Shown: piece by piece, positions 47,003-59,010 of the stretch | How positions within the stretch are numbered: the stretch's first letter is position 1 | Layout: every line of letters begins with the position of its first letter | Source: Norana najaformis | Taxonomy: Eukaryota; Annelida; Clitellata; Crassiclitellata; Hormogastridae | Length of the DNA stretch: 64,000 nucleotides | Assembly: GCA_964023275.1 (NCBI GenBank) | Contig: OZ029921.1 | Span: 8,609,306 to 8,673,305 of the forward strand | Direction of reading: 5' to 3' | The notes under the pieces: model-generated | What the model saw: only the letters and a program-made list of their open reading frames with translations | What the model was told of the DNA's origin: nothing | The model's database searches: none | Translations under genes and position numbers: made by a program

Positions 47003-47015
47003 TGTATGTATTTAT
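46940..47015. repeat. (TATG)n microsatellite
   Basis: GTATGTATGTAT run with a few ATAT and TTTA interruptions. Confidence 0.95.
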
Positions 47016-47099
47016 GTATCTGGCTATACGCATAATGACAACTACGAACGTGACGAAAGCTCTCCTGGTTGTCATAACTGACGCTAAATTTTGCTAAGA

Positions 47100-48195
47100 A
47101 CAACAAGTTCATCCGAAGGTAAATTAGACTCGAATGACTGGAAAAAGTCTGGAATGGCAGACTCTCGAACACATGTAGAACTTAATAAGCAAATGAATGT
47201 TTTCGCTGATTGACAGTTAACGTCTAATTCAGAATTTCTGGTCTGTTTTGCAATATGTTGCATTAGTCTGCGTTAGGTTGCATTGAATGATGACAGCCGA
47301 ATGACGTGTTCGGTAATGGCTACCGACTGGCTCTCCCTGGTTGATGGTGTAGCGCGCCGCATTCCGAGATCCATCACGCTTCCAGGTTTTTGCTAGTACA
47401 CTTCGTCAGTAGCTGGTGGCAGGGCCGCCTGGTTACTGGACGACGAAGACCTCTATATAATTGGACGGTCAGTGCCATTCCAGGAACCCTCCCAAACGCT
47501 GTTCCATCACCACATCGGTGATTTTCCTTTTCGCAGACGGAGTGATTACCGTCCGATTGCAAACAGAATCCGAGTCAGACCGCAAGAATAACTTTGATGC
47601 GATGACTTAGACACAGACTGAAGTAGCCATGGCTATCTGAGGCTGTGACGCGCTTGACGGAGGGATGGGAGTGACTGGGACTTGGACACAGACTGAAGTA
47701 GCCATGGAGCGATGAGTGACTCTTGAATAAAATGGGAAAAACCTCAAGAGTTGAGTTGTAACATACCGAATTAAATCTGTTGATTTCTAACGACACACTT
47801 AACAGAGCCGTACTTTGACCAGACAGTCTATATTTAGCCACTGCGATGACGTGGCATGGTTGAAGTAATCGTGAAGGTGACGCGCTCTCTGGGGAGCCAT
47901 AGCACTTTCTGTAACGCAGTTCATGTAGCCATCGGTCATGAGTGACTTGATGTGGTGAACGTTGTGAGTCTTGGTGAGAAATACGAAGCGACGGAGGCGT
48001 TGAGATTGAATTTCATCGTATCATTGATTGCTTTTTGTGGTCAGAGGTGTTTCTTTAGATGCATTGGAGACGTATAATTAATTCTGCTCGAAGTCCTAAT
48101 TTCATTCCCTGTGTATCAGACTGAGACTCGTCGCAGTCATTCATTTTCGGAATTAGACATCACTGCGATCAGCAATTAGAAAAATTTATTTCCTC
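47100..48195. other. Intronic sequence with a short duplication
   Basis: ACACAGACTGAAGTAGCCATGG occurs twice (about 47611 and 47685), with related GACGCGCT and GGAGGGATGGG words between. No exon seen. Confidence 0.45.
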
Positions 48196-48200
48196 GTCTA

Positions 48201-48341
48201 CCCCGGCCGCTAGAGGCGCTGCTCTACGCCTAGTGTTTATCCCCAGCCGCTAGAGGCGCTCCTCTACGTCTAGTGTTGTCCCCGGCCCCTAGAGGCCCTG
48301 CTCTATGCCTAGTGCTTATCCCCGACTGCTAGAGGCGCTGC
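48201..48341. repeat. ~40-bp tandem repeat, 3.5 copies
   Basis: Starts at 48201, 48241, 48280 and 48320. Core GGCCGCTAGAGGCGCTGCTC then TACGCCTAGTGTTTATCCCC. Unusually GC-rich for this intron. Confidence 0.92.
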
Positions 48342-48344
48342 GGT

Positions 48345-49100
48345 TCATGTCCGTTAGGGGTTCGGCTTCGTGGCTGGCCGGTAACTGGACGGCTGCTGGA
48401 CGGACAATAATTCCCATGTTCGATTCGGAACGATCGAATATTCTGAGAGATCAATACGACGACGAATATTAATATCGTAGTATAATGGCACGTTCACACT
48501 GCCGTTGGCTTCGCGGGATTTGTCCGGAGTGACTGATTTATTGAAACGTTGCATGACGTGCAATAATGAGGCGTTCAATGTCCTAGTTTTCACGAGACGA
48601 ATTATAAATCACACTCTTGACAGACGGTGATCTCATAATACTGAATATAGTGTCCTTATATTGATGATACTGATATTTATGACGATATCGGAGATCATCT
48701 TGACAGAAGTAGTCGATAGTCATCTATATCAGTCGAATAAATTTAACGACAGAATTAGGAGCGTAGCTGTTTTGCCAATCCTAGGATCAATGACCTGTAT
48801 GCGCCTCATCGCACCCGATAGATTGGAGTATCAATAAGACGCATCGGCCGAGAGGGATTACGTACAGCAGCCGGGAGGGGTTTGGCCAGTGTGACGGTGC
48901 CATGAGTTTTCCAATCGGGCCGGTGCTGTGCGACTGTCTGTTAAGGCGATTAACGACGTGGGGCGACGGGGGGGGAGGCGTTGTCCACAGGGACCGAATC
49001 CCACGGGAAAACTCACCAGCCTCTGCCACAGCAGCAGCAGCAGCAGCAGTCTGAGTCAATCGACGACGGTTGATGCTCGACGGTCGAATCCATTCCTCAG
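48345..49100. other. Intronic sequence, no gene seen
   Basis: Short (CAG)n at 49030-49050; nothing else. Confidence 0.4.
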
Positions 49101-49105
49101 ATCCT

Positions 49106-49131
49106 ATATATATATATATATGTATATATAT

Positions 49132-49199
<68 letters not shown>
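49106..49199. repeat. (TA)n then (GA)n microsatellite
   Basis: TATATATATATATGTATATATATG followed by about 65 bp of GA. Confidence 0.97.
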
Positions 49200-49203
<4 letters not shown>

Positions 49204-49299
49204 ACGCTGAATTTTCTCTGCCGCCCTCTCCCCCCCTACTTATTCGGAGATGTAATTGGCAAGAAAACCTCCAACATGATGACTCCTGACTACATGTCC

Positions 49300-49560
49300 A
49301 CAGTATGTATGTATGTATGTGTATATCTTTGTGTATGTGTGTATGCATATAAGTATGTTTATGTCTATTTATTTTTATATATGTGTGTATGCATGTTTGT
49401 GAATGTATGTATGCATGTAAGAATGCTTATGTGAATGTATATTTATGTGTATTTTATGTATGTAAGTATGTTTGTGAATGTATGTATGTTTATGAGTATA
49501 TATGTATGTTTATGTGTATGCATGTATGAATGTATACATTTATGTATGTATGAATGTATC
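49300..49560. repeat. Imperfect (TATG)n region
   Basis: GTATGTATGTAT and TTTATGTGTATG words. Confidence 0.85.
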
Positions 49561-49561
49561 T

Positions 49562-49690
49562 AGTAATTTAATATAGCGTCTTTTACCGCCTCACAAAAGT
49601 TCTGCCTACTCTGGATTAAATGATGTTGAAGCTATTGAGAACAATATGTTCATCAGTATGCAGAGCTCAGATAACTAGAAAACTCGCAAC
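49562..49690 (+). repeat. Dispersed repeat family C, copy 1
   Basis: TTTAATATAGCGTCTTTTAC, then AACAATATGTTCATCAGTA and GCTCAGATAACTAGAAAACTC. Related blocks with CTTAGATAACTAGAAG lie near 61005-61115, and CTCAGATAACTAGAAGATTC near 56330-56430. Interspersed repeat of unknown class. Confidence 0.65.
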
Positions 49691-49699
49691 TTGCGGTAA

Positions 49700-50110
49700 T
49701 ATTAATTATTACCCGCTGTTTAAATAATTAATATTAATAATGAGAGATTAATGTGCCAGAGGTCAAACTTAGACCAGAGACGGTTAGGGCAGTCGCTTAG
49801 TGGAGGGAATAGTGGAAGGCTTAAGACGAAACTTAGTAACTGAAGAAATTACTGAAATAAAAAGTTTTCAATTGCCGCTTGAAGGATGCAGCTGGTGGAG
49901 GAGACCTTAAAGATTAAGGAATGTTGTTCCAGACGATGGGTGGTGAGGTTGAACTAAAAGCACCCTAACCAACGGCCTTACCCACAAAAGGATGTCAAAG
50001 TTTCTGAGACGTGTACCGTGTAATTCTGGCTGCCACGTGACAATCAATTAATGATCGGAATTAGGCACGTAAATAGGTCGTTTAGACTCTTGATGAAATA
50101 GTGTCTGCTA
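49700..50110. other. Probable repeat-derived sequence
   Basis: AATGTTGTTCCAGACGATGG and surrounding text look like interspersed-element sequence, but no second copy is in the window. Confidence 0.3.
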
Positions 50111-50121
50111 ATTTCTTTCAG

Positions 50122-50316
50122 ATTTGCCATCTTCGGTGCTTAAGGAGGTCGAAGGTTGTAGGACTGAGCACCAGTGTCCTTCTTTGTCGGTGGAGAACCA
50201 GCGTCCTCCTGCGTCGACTGCAGAGAACCAGCCTTTGGTTGTCGTCTGCCGTTCCAACCCGGAGTCATGCTTCTGTCCGCGAGGGTATGACATGCATGAC
50301 GACGAATGTCACGCGA
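50122..50316 (+). CDS. Candidate exon 5, EGF-like cysteine cluster
   Basis: Acceptor AATTTCTTTCAG|ATTTG and donor GCGA|GTAAGA, 195 nt, phase 1 in and out. Starts LPSSVLKEVEGCRTEHQC and ends with VVVCRSNPESCFCPRGYDMH then DDEC. The C-x4-5-CxCxxGY spacing followed by a later Cys resembles the second half of an EGF-like module. A Pro/Asn-rich linker precedes it. Cysteines and phase 1-1 borders fit a modular extracellular protein. Confidence 0.75.
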
Positions 50317-50319
50317 GTA

Positions 50320-51010
50320 AGACAAACATTCAACTAGATTATTAAGTGAATTTTATCGCTTTATCGCCTTTTGCAGCCTTTTGCGCTGCACTTCCGGATG
50401 AGGTAAATGTTACCTCTATGCTCATAAGACCAACACAAAGTCTCCAACTATCCATGCCCCATGTGGCATATCAGCCCTCTCGCAGTACCCGGGATATACC
50501 AGGTTTCCAGTGAATTACTCATCTGACCCCTCAAACCTTTAGCAAATTCATCCTTGGATGGTTTTGCCGGAGGGTTTTAGCAGTCAAAAGTCAACACCAA
50601 GCTGTGATTTAAAAAATCTGCCGGGAATGCGATTCTTAGCCCTCCTTTAACCCCTGGAGAAGTTCAGTCCCTCTAATTATCCATTTTGCTTATGTCCACA
50701 TTTTACATAGTGCAAATGCAGAAGTATAACGCGGCTGATGGGAGATTGTCGTGGAAGTTTACCACTCATTTTGTGTTGTTTGATTGCTTTTAATTAAGCC
50801 ATGAAGCCGATGCTGCTGTCCATGTAAGTCTACATTTCTGCAGATCTACAAACTCTGCTTTGCGTTGCTTACAGACAGATAGCTGGAGATCTGGATCTGA
50901 CGATCGTTGACCTTCCTGCTGTGGGAGCCTATCTCTCGTTTCTTTACATTTCCTAGTTTCAAAGAGTGGTTCTACTTCGCATTTTCCTGTTTTCCTGTCT
51001 CTGCTTACAT
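50320..51010. other. Intron, no feature seen
   Basis: Nothing recognised. Confidence 0.4.
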
Positions 51011-51016
51011 TTTCAG

Positions 51017-51070
51017 GTAATGGAAACCATCGTCAATCGATCGCCGGTGACCAAATGGAAGATCAAACAG
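51017..51070 (+). CDS. Candidate micro-exon 6 (18 codons)
   Basis: Acceptor TACATTTTCAG|GTAATG and donor ACAG|GTAGGA. In phase 1 it reads NGNHRQSIAGDQMEDQT, polar. Length divisible by three with phase 1 on both sides, so it can be skipped without frame change. Phase 0 is also open (VMETIVNRSPVTKW), so the frame rests on its neighbours. Confidence 0.5.
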
Positions 51071-51079
51071 GTAGGAACT

Positions 51080-53000
51080 ACGGAATACATGACCTCTGGA
51101 TTTTCAGTTACAGAGGCACTTGACTCACGTTTGTTTCGTTTACGCTTAAGCAATAAAGAGAATATTCATAGACCCTTGCAAAATTAAAGTCATTAAACTT
51201 TTTAATTCAGGATGGCAAAAGCAATTAGTATTAACAAAGACGTTAAATTGTCTGTTAATATATTAGTAAGTATTTTTATCGAAATGCATCCAAAGTGTTT
51301 CACAGCAAAGACTTTGCGTTGAATTCCGGCTGACTGAGCTTAATCATAGCTGAAACGTTGAAACAAAATGCCACAGCCAAAACTAACTGTATATTTTGTT
51401 AACTTTTCTTTTCACATGAACTGCCCTACGCAGTAAATGCCTAATTTTACTGCATTTGATTTTCACATTTTCCATGCGGTTAAATTGGCTGAATTGGCCT
51501 GGGCTATATAGTCAGTCTTGGTTACTCGGGCCTCGTTGAAGAATGGATATTTAGGCCTATATTAGTTTAATATTTAGAATATATTTATACATGTCACAAA
51601 ATATACGTTTATAATTTGGTTGGCTGAAGAAGATTATCTTGAGGCATCGCAAAAAGTTTTATGACCGGCCATTCGGAATGCTCGCTTATTGCAGCGGGGA
51701 CATGTTTTTCTAGTTTATTCCAGTTGAGATAACAACAACGTTTTGCTGTAGGCGTCGACTGTGTTGCACAGCAGCCGTGCCATAGAAATACAGTTATGGC
51801 TGTTCGGCATTCCATCCATTAATACGGGCAGTTATCCTTTCGTTGTCTTCCGCAGATGTCTACCACTCGCAGGAGTTTTCGGCGTTCCATAGCCTTAATA
51901 TTCTCAGAAATGATTCCCTTCCAGCTTCCAAGAAGTAAAATTAACTGGTTTTACTGGAAAGTAGTGTGATACATATTCATAGCTTTGGCGTTCCATAGGT
52001 GCTAAGCATAATTATGAGTTTTGGCGCTCCATAGATGTTACTGGTAATGGTTATAGCTATTCTGCGTTCCGACGGATTACTTGTGAATAATTTAGGTCGC
52101 GTGGATTGTGCTTTGAACTAGAATCGCTCTCTTAATGGATCGCCGACGGTATCCAAACGTAGCTTCATGCGGCCTTTTCCGCTTTTTTCGTAGTTGGCGA
52201 AAATTTATGGTCGACATTAATGAATATTTCTGTATCGTTCGAGAAAAAACTAAGCTAGGCAGTCAGTTAAAATGCACCAGATCTACGACACAGCATCATC
52301 ATGATCATATTCGTCGTCATCATCATCTTCCTCTTCTTCATCAGTCGTAGTCGTCGATTTCTTTGAATTGTCCGGTGTCGGTTCTTGGGTTAGAAGACAT
52401 CGACGATTGGATGTGAGTTCGTGGATTCGGTTGTGCAGTGAAGACCCAAAGACCTTGGAGTGGCAGTGACGAACAGGAGACCGCGGTTCATCTACAGGCC
52501 TAGGAGCATAACTTGTTAAACATTATAACGACTATCACTGCACTGCTATTCAGTAGATGGCAGTATCAGTAATGGACTTCTTAATTTATTCGTTAGAGGG
52601 CAGGAGTGTGTACTCTTACAGTGATATATAATTTGAGTTTGACTATGGCGATGAAACAGTCCGGCCTTTTCATTTTGATTATCTTTAAAGAAAATAAATA
52701 AACTGTGTTTGTATATTCGCTGAATAACTTTATCATAACTACTGAACTGGACAAAGGACGTCCTACCCCAGTTATGGATCAGGCATGGACTCTGAATACG
52801 GCGTCAGCTGCCGTTAACTGCCGATAGTATACTGTTGGTCGGTTTTCCGTGTCTGCGAGTGCTTTATGGCGGAAGCCTTCTCATGCTGTATATGCGAACA
52901 CCATTCTACTAGACACGAATTATTTTTGATTTTGCGCAACTGTAATATAATTCACTGCAGCGCCTACAAATGTAAGCCGTTGAGAGGTTTCAAGGCGCTA
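51080..53000. other. Intron, no gene seen
   Basis: GGCGTTCCATAG words recur at about 51880, 51988 and 52023, hinting at a decayed short repeat. LINE-tail-like AAGGCGCTACAGATAAG near 52992. No exon supported. Confidence 0.4.
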
Positions 53001-53009
53001 CAGATAAGG

Positions 53010-53125
53010 TACTTATGATGATGATAGTGACGACGACAACGATGATGATGATGCTGATGCTGATGACGACGATGACGATGATGATGACGAGAGTGATAAC
53101 GATGCTGATGATAATGATGATGATT
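53010..53125. repeat. (GATGAT/GACGAC)n imperfect repeat
   Basis: TGATGATG with GCTGATGC and GACGACGA variants; a second short patch lies at 53308-53350 just before exon 7. Confidence 0.9.
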
Positions 53126-53365
53126 GTCGCGAGCTAGTCGCAAAGTCAGATTTCAGAAATAAGTCAATACAATAACTTTTCACGCGTTTCTTCTTCTCGT
53201 TGTGCAATCTCAAACCGCCATAACTCGAGTCTTCCTCTAGACTGTCAACCTGCCCCTTGTATATGAAATTTAGTAAGTAATTGGGACCTGCCCACTCCTT
53301 GGTCCTGAAAATGATGACAGTGATGATGATGACGATAATGATGATGATATTGTTTTTTTTCACAG

Positions 53366-53425
53366 ACGTCGCATATCCTTCACTAGTTTCAGCAAATCAC
53401 AGCCTGATCAACGTAATCTCCGAAG
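53366..53425 (+). CDS. Candidate micro-exon 7 (20 codons)
   Basis: Acceptor TTTTTTTTCACAG|ACGTC (strong pyrimidine tract) and donor GAAG|GTAATT. In phase 1 it reads VAYPSLVSANHSLINVISE with one sequon (NHS). 60 nt, phase 1 in and out. Confidence 0.6.
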
Positions 53426-53429
53426 GTAA

Positions 53430-54870
53430 TTCGTCTAAATAGAATTTATTAACTGTAATAAATCATTGGATCTTTCTTTTGTGTCGAGGAGCTAAATTGT
53501 TCTAACTCACCAAATAATAACCTGAACTAATAAACGAATTCAAATATTACAAAAAAACAATTATTTATTACAAATACTCCAACCCACACACACGCACGTA
53601 CATGCGCACGAGTGGAAAGTAGAACTTGACTGTCCTTTCAACATTATCTAAATCAGATGTAAACTACTTTTGCTAAATAAATTCTAGTTAAATTTCTTCA
53701 GTCTTCTGGCCTAATTACATCTCGGGTTGGTGACCACCCCATCTGCTGGTTTCCCTCGACTGATCGTTGTCGCTCTCCTAACGACCTTTTAGCATCAAAG
53801 TTGTTTGCACTTATCACTCTCAACCTCCTCGGGCTCCTGGCTTCCACCACTCTCTGGTCTTGAAGCTTAAGAAGAATTACATTGCATTTCGTGTTGCAGC
53901 CTTTTTCCAGGTAGATTGAATACTGGGTCATGGTGTCTACAGTAGAACAGTTCAGCTAAGCTTGGTAGGCATCCTTTCCGCACTGGTCTAGCCATCACGC
54001 TTTCAGTTTCGCTGAATCACGAATTGATCACGTGTTACCCAAAGCTACAAGTACACCTGTATTAAAAATATGTGATCTGTCGTTGATTTACCAGAATAAT
54101 TCTCTCGTTAGGTCTCTATCAGAATCTCTGTTCCTGATCCTCTTATTGGATCCATCCTCCATCCTCCATCTTTTATTGTGCCACTTTCTGATATACCATA
54201 AATCTAATTAAATATAAAGCTGGTATAAAAGATGCAGTAGTCATAATCATATTCGCCATTTACGTGGTCTCCCAACCTAACAACTCTCTAGATGCACGAT
54301 CGAAGAGTGGTTTTCAAATGCTGATGGAAAAGAGATCGAAAAGGGAAAGGAGTTCAAGTCGGGTATTGTAGGAATGATGGGTCGAACACAGCAAAGTCCT
54401 TGTGCTACACTGCGGAACTTCAGATTCAGGGTTCAGGGAACAATCACCAAGTGACTTTGTGCTACGCAACTAAGATAGACGAAGCGCAGCCAACCGTAAA
54501 ATTCCACATAGGCAGTAAGATCTTGAACTTAACGCATCATTGCCAGTACAGGATATTGCTTGGAATCTAGCACTTCTCTTTTTCAATTGTCTTAAAGATG
54601 GCCAGACGAACGGTCACACACATACATACACAAACATCTATGCACACATGCAGATACACACACACACTGATGTTTTCAGCTACTTCATTCGTCAATGTAG
54701 TACATTTTATGATTATCATTGTGTATGTATGAAGGTATCACCATGTTGGGCGATATATCCTGAACTTCTTCTTCAATAAACAGCCTTATTTGGTATTTAC
54801 GACCAAATATGCAATTATTTGCTTAGCATTGCTTCTGTTTAGCCCATGGACGCCGTTGTAAACTCTCTGC
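53430..54870. other. Intron, no gene seen
   Basis: ACACACAC words at 53584-53600 and 54617-54668. Nothing else recognised. Confidence 0.4.
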
Positions 54871-54883
54871 TTTCACTTTTCAG

Positions 54884-54925
54884 CTTTCTCGACTGTTCAG
54901 CTTCCGATAACAAAGAGAAGAAAAA
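54884..54925 (+). CDS. Weak candidate micro-exon 8 (14 codons)
   Basis: Strong acceptor CTTTCACTTTTCAG|CTTTC, weaker donor AAAA|GTCAGT. Phase 1 in and out, 42 nt, reading FSTVQLPITKRRK. May be skipped or spurious: the neighbouring exons 7 and 9 also join directly in phase. Confidence 0.35.
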
Positions 54926-54934
54926 GTCAGTTAA

Positions 54935-56480
54935 TACTGAAATCAGATAAGTCACTAGATTAAGTGAGACATAGGCCTAACCATTTCCTCACCTCCCCTC
55001 GACTCACATTATATTGCCTTCTCATTTAATTGTTTATGTTGACGTGATGGGCGATAATAAGTTTGAGTAGTTTTCGGAAGACGTTAGAATTAATAACAGA
55101 ATTACGAAAATATAAAAAAGAAAACTGTTAATAAAAGTATTTGCTATACAAATCGCCATCATTTCACGTGGTCATATGTCGCATAATGGTTTGCTTGCGG
55201 CTACTAACTCTATCTAATAAGACGCTGACCCAGATGTTTTCTATGACCACAAATACTTTGCGAGACACGATTTGGACTACTGGGTTATAATAGCAGAAAT
55301 GAGCAGAGTCGATCTGAGTAAGTGTGTTGTTGGTAGTATAATACACTGCACAGTAGACCTAGCTACTACAGAAGTTGTTGGAGTTGTGAGGAAAGAAGGA
55401 GGAGAGTAGAGATAGACAGGATACATGTAGTCAACAAGTGGATGAGATTAAATACGACTTCAAGAAGCGAGCGCCACCTAGGAATCGCGCGACCAGCCTG
55501 GAAGACGCCACCTCAATTAAGAGGTGAGTGAAGTATACCGGGTGGCTCATCAAGATACTCTATGCAAAAACGACGCCTTCCCAGTAAAGCAGTCTGTTAG
55601 TTGAGACTAACCGCAGGGTTCGCCAAGAGAGACGCTAGGAATAGAAGTAGCATAAGATTAGATTGACATCACCACATTGGAAATTCATAGCGTAAGCCCA
55701 AAAGGTAAAGACCAATCAGAACTCAACACGTACCACTTAAGAAGCCCAGAGGAAATAAACTTAAGAGAGGAGTCAGAAGTGAGATAGCACTCAGTGAGAG
55801 CAGTCAGTCAAGGCAGTCAGTCAGAGTAGTCAGTCAGTAGGAGATACAAGATACAAGATAGCCGATGGAGTATTTCGGACACTAGGAGTAAATCGTTTTG
55901 GGTAGAATAGGTTATAAGTTCGTCAAGGCTAATGTTCTCCCTCTGTGTAATGTAGCCCAGTCAATCTAGTAAGCATTCGGAGAACATTAGCTTTCGAAAG
56001 ACATTCGTATTCAGAACGACAATAAACCACAGAACAGTCATCGACAGATGGTGCAGAACCGATTCTGACACAACCCCTAACAATCCAATAGATCTTCGGC
56101 GATGCTCGACAAAGACAACTGTACTAATTGACAAGGAAAGGCGAGATTTAAGTGTCGCACTCTGTCTAAAATTGGGCTCGTTGCGATGTCGCAACGCCGC
56201 TAATTTCTTAGGATTAGTAACGACTAAAAGCCTCACTTACTGGCTGTGTACTGTTATAAAGCCAGGCTTTAATATCTTCTTTAATTAGTTAGTTAGTCGT
56301 GTAGACATTTAACTTTAGGTACCTGAAAAAGCGCTGCCGTATACGCTCGCCTAAATGCTGCTAAGGTAAAGCTAGAACAAAAAGTCCATCAGTAGGCAAA
56401 CATTGCTCAGATAACTAGAAGATTCATCACAATCAGACACTGTTGCTAAGAATGTCATCAAGAGACGTCTACGAATTCTT
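54935..56480. other. Intron, no gene seen
   Basis: GTCAGTCA repeats near 55800-55840. A family C repeat fragment lies at 56330-56430. No other exon seen. Confidence 0.4.
56330..56430 (+). repeat. Dispersed repeat family C, copy 2 (partial)
   Basis: CCATCAGTAGGCAAACATTG then CTCAGATAACTAGAAGATTC, matching the family C core near 49645 and 61080. Confidence 0.55.
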
Positions 56481-56487
56481 TATCCAG

Positions 56488-56764
56488 GGATGCGAGTGGA
56501 ATCGTCTTCCAACGTGTTTATGGAAAACCTTCACGGTACCAAGAAACTGGAGACTACATTCTACGTGACTGATCGCAAACAGCTGACGGATTTCTTTTGG
56601 TTTCGCGAGTCTGGAATCCGGGTGAACATCGGACTCCAGAACATCAACGTCATCCCAGTCTATGAAGACGTCGACCATTTGAGTGACAACAACTTCGTCC
56701 TCGGAAATCCTAACACCATCGAAGAGAAGGAACAGTTCAGAACCATCACGCAGACACACTGCAG
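56488..56764 (+). CDS. Candidate exon 9, ectodomain
   Basis: Acceptor TTCTTTATCCAG|GGATG and donor TGCAG|GTGACC, 277 nt, phase 1 in, 2 out. 92 codons: MRVESSSNVFMENLHGTKKL, then ETTFYVTDRKQLTDFFWFRE, SGIRVNIGLQNINVIPVYED and an acidic C-terminal part ending QTHC. The alternating hydrophobic pattern suggests beta-strand structure. No family recognised. The codon composition is clearly different from the AT-rich introns on either side. Confidence 0.8.
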
Positions 56765-56769
56765 GTGAC

Positions 56770-57870
56770 CGGCTGGCTCTGCTCAGCTCTGCTGCGACTG
56801 TACTGTTCTTGGCTTTGTTCCGCTCTGTACTGCCTCATTCTGTTCTATTCTCTATATTCCACTCTGTTGTGCTGTGGCTAATACATAAATGCCAACTAGT
56901 GTCTTAAATACCTGCGATTCTAAAAACAAGGACTTAATACATGAGTAGAATTTTTAATAACATCTTAAATACTACGTAATGTGTCATTATTATTCGTCAA
57001 ACTAGACTTGTTATAAACAGAACAGAACTGAATTAAGTTGAAAAGAATTGAACTGAATTGAATTGAAGTAAATATTGAAAAAAAAAACAATATTAGCCAA
57101 AATAATCTAGTATATATACATATATAGTCAGATATCTAACTGCAATTCGTAGTAATTTATCATTACCATCAATGTGCTAACAATGTGCTATGGGTTTAGA
57201 AGAGGAAATGGAGTTTTAACCCTCTGTAAATTCTCGGAAATCAATATGTTAACGGCCATATGGTTTCAATAGAGGAAATGGGGGCTTGACCCAGAAACCT
57301 CTGAACTAAACGAATTGAACTTTAATAGAAGTGATGATGCCGATATATCCACCTATAAGAAGTTTAAAAGCGATTGAGTAACTTGGGTTACCGACGCCCA
57401 ACATATATGCAATGTGTCTTCTTAGTCAGCTACTTCTCGGACTCAGTCGCCTAGACCAATTTTGCGCACTACGGCTCATTCGACCTTATAAGATTTCAAA
57501 AAGGTCAAAAACTTGTCTTTTAGACAAAAGGTATAAAAATTGCAGTAGCTCCCTCGAGCAAAGCTTTAGAACGATTTTCAAAGCGATTGCACTCAACAAT
57601 GCAGAAACGCGCAAGCAGTCAAAAGGCATTGTAAATTTGGAGTAAATCTTAACTTCGGTGATTTTTTCAAAGATCTGAACTAAGAATGCTACGTCTAAAA
57701 GCAATGGTATTTTATGCAGACAGCCGTAAGTAAGTAAGTAAGTAATGCCTTTGTTAACACGCCATATGTCCATCGGCTGAGCGAAGAATCGTAGACGCCG
57801 CTCCGGTGGGCTTTACTTTCGCAGCGATGAACGATTGCGCAGAACAACATCAGATTGTCCTGGGTTCGTT
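56770..57870. other. Intron, no gene seen
   Basis: Contains GAATTGAATTGAA words near 57040 and a GAGGAAATGG duplication (57203, 57273). Overlapping ORFs at 57412-57773 are unsupported. Confidence 0.4.
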
Positions 57871-57874
57871 GTAG

Positions 57875-58049
57875 GCATCCAATGCCCGACTTCTACAGCC
57901 TGACGCTTGAAATATCGAAGGACCGAACGACGTTTGTTCGAAGCGAAGTCTGCAGCGTCGAGATGTTCAGTCGCGGAGGCTGTCCTGAAGGCGCCTCGGT
58001 CGGAGAGAGGTTTCTGCGACGCTCACTGAACGAACCCTGCCATGACATG
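57875..58049 (+). CDS. Candidate exon 10, ectodomain with cysteines
   Basis: Acceptor GTTCGTTGTAG|GCATC and donor CATG|GTAGGC, 175 nt, phase 2 in, 0 out. Reads HPMPDFYSLTLEISKDRTTF, then VRSEVCSVEMFSRGGCPEGA and ends LNEPCHDM. Three cysteines. GC-rich coding-like composition. Confidence 0.8.
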
Positions 58050-58059
58050 GTAGGCCTCA

Positions 58060-58200
58060 TCGTGCGCTACATGATGAGGCTCATGGTTGAGATGATGATG
58101 ATGACAATGATGAAGATATGCTGGTGGCAATGACTACTACTACTACTTCTACGACTACTACGACTACTACTACTACAACGACGACGACGACGATGGTTAT
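58060..58200. repeat. (GAT)n then (CTA)n/(CGA)n triplet repeats
   Basis: GATGATGATGATGACAATGAT at 58090-58115, then CTACTACTACTTCTACGACT-type triplets to 58195. Confidence 0.9.
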
Positions 58201-58421
58201 GATGATCGATTCTTTTCTTCATCTTTCCTGAGCTTCTGCCTTTCTCAACGTGTTTCTATCGTGTATCTTGTTTGTCTTGGGTCTTTAAAGTCTGCCTGCG
58301 TTGTTTACTTTTTGAGTAATAATAATGATAATGCTAACAATAACAACATAATAATAATAATAATTTAATTTATATATGTTTACTTCTGTCAGTCAGTGTC
58401 TGCGTGTTTGGATGTGTGTAG

Positions 58422-58611
58422 GGCAGCTTTCCAGACGCTCTCCGTCCGGCGGCCAACAGCATCGTCTGCTCCGAGGGCAACCACCTGTTGCGTCACCTGT
58501 TCAACACCACTCCAGCCCCTGTCCGTCCCATCACCTTCCCTCCGAAGCACTGCCGCACCGCCACAGCCTCCTGCAAACACTGCATAGACCTCAAGCAATG
58601 CCACGACACAG
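58422..58611 (+). CDS. Candidate exon 11, Cys-rich ectodomain, GC donor
   Basis: Acceptor GTGTGTAG|GGCAG and donor ACACAG|GCAAAC (GC-AG class), 190 nt, phase 0 in, 1 out. Starts GSFPDALRPAANSIVCSEGN and ends CRTATASCKHCIDLKQCHDT. Six cysteines, of which five fall in the last 22 residues, plus one sequon (NTT). Without the GC donor the frame runs into a (CAT)n His run and then Val/Ile repeats, which looks non-coding. No GT donor near the end restores phase with exon 12. Confidence 0.75.
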
Positions 58612-58614
58612 GCA

Positions 58615-58780
58615 AACATCATCATCATCATCATCATCATCATCGACGTCACCTCGTCATCGTTGTCGTAATCATCACCATTATCATATATACATCGTCT
58701 TCATTTTCATCGTAGTCGTTGTCATCATTATCATGGTCGTCGTCTTCATCATCTTCTTCGTCATTGTCAGTTATGTCGTC
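58615..58780. repeat. (CAT/CGT)n triplet repeat
   Basis: ATCATCATCATCATC run then TCGTCATC/GTCGTC variants directly after the GC donor of exon 11. Confidence 0.88.
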
Positions 58781-59010
58781 GTCGTTATCTTGATCATTGA
58801 AAAAGCAATGTCTTCGTCAACAACAGTGTGGTCGTCGTTAATTTCTTCGATTCTTATGACATCTAAAAGAGATTTTAAAGAGATTATCGTTTCGTTTGAG
58901 TCATATGCTAAAGAATATTGAAGCGTTTTGATTTATATTTGCGAAGTATTACAGTGTAATAATGTTTTTCGGATTTCAATTTCTCTGACCAGTTGCTGTT
59001 TGCCAAATAG

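Noticed and set aside
53013-53363. Minus-strand Ser/Ile-rich ORF
   Set aside because: Built from (GAT)n repeats on both ends of unremarkable sequence.
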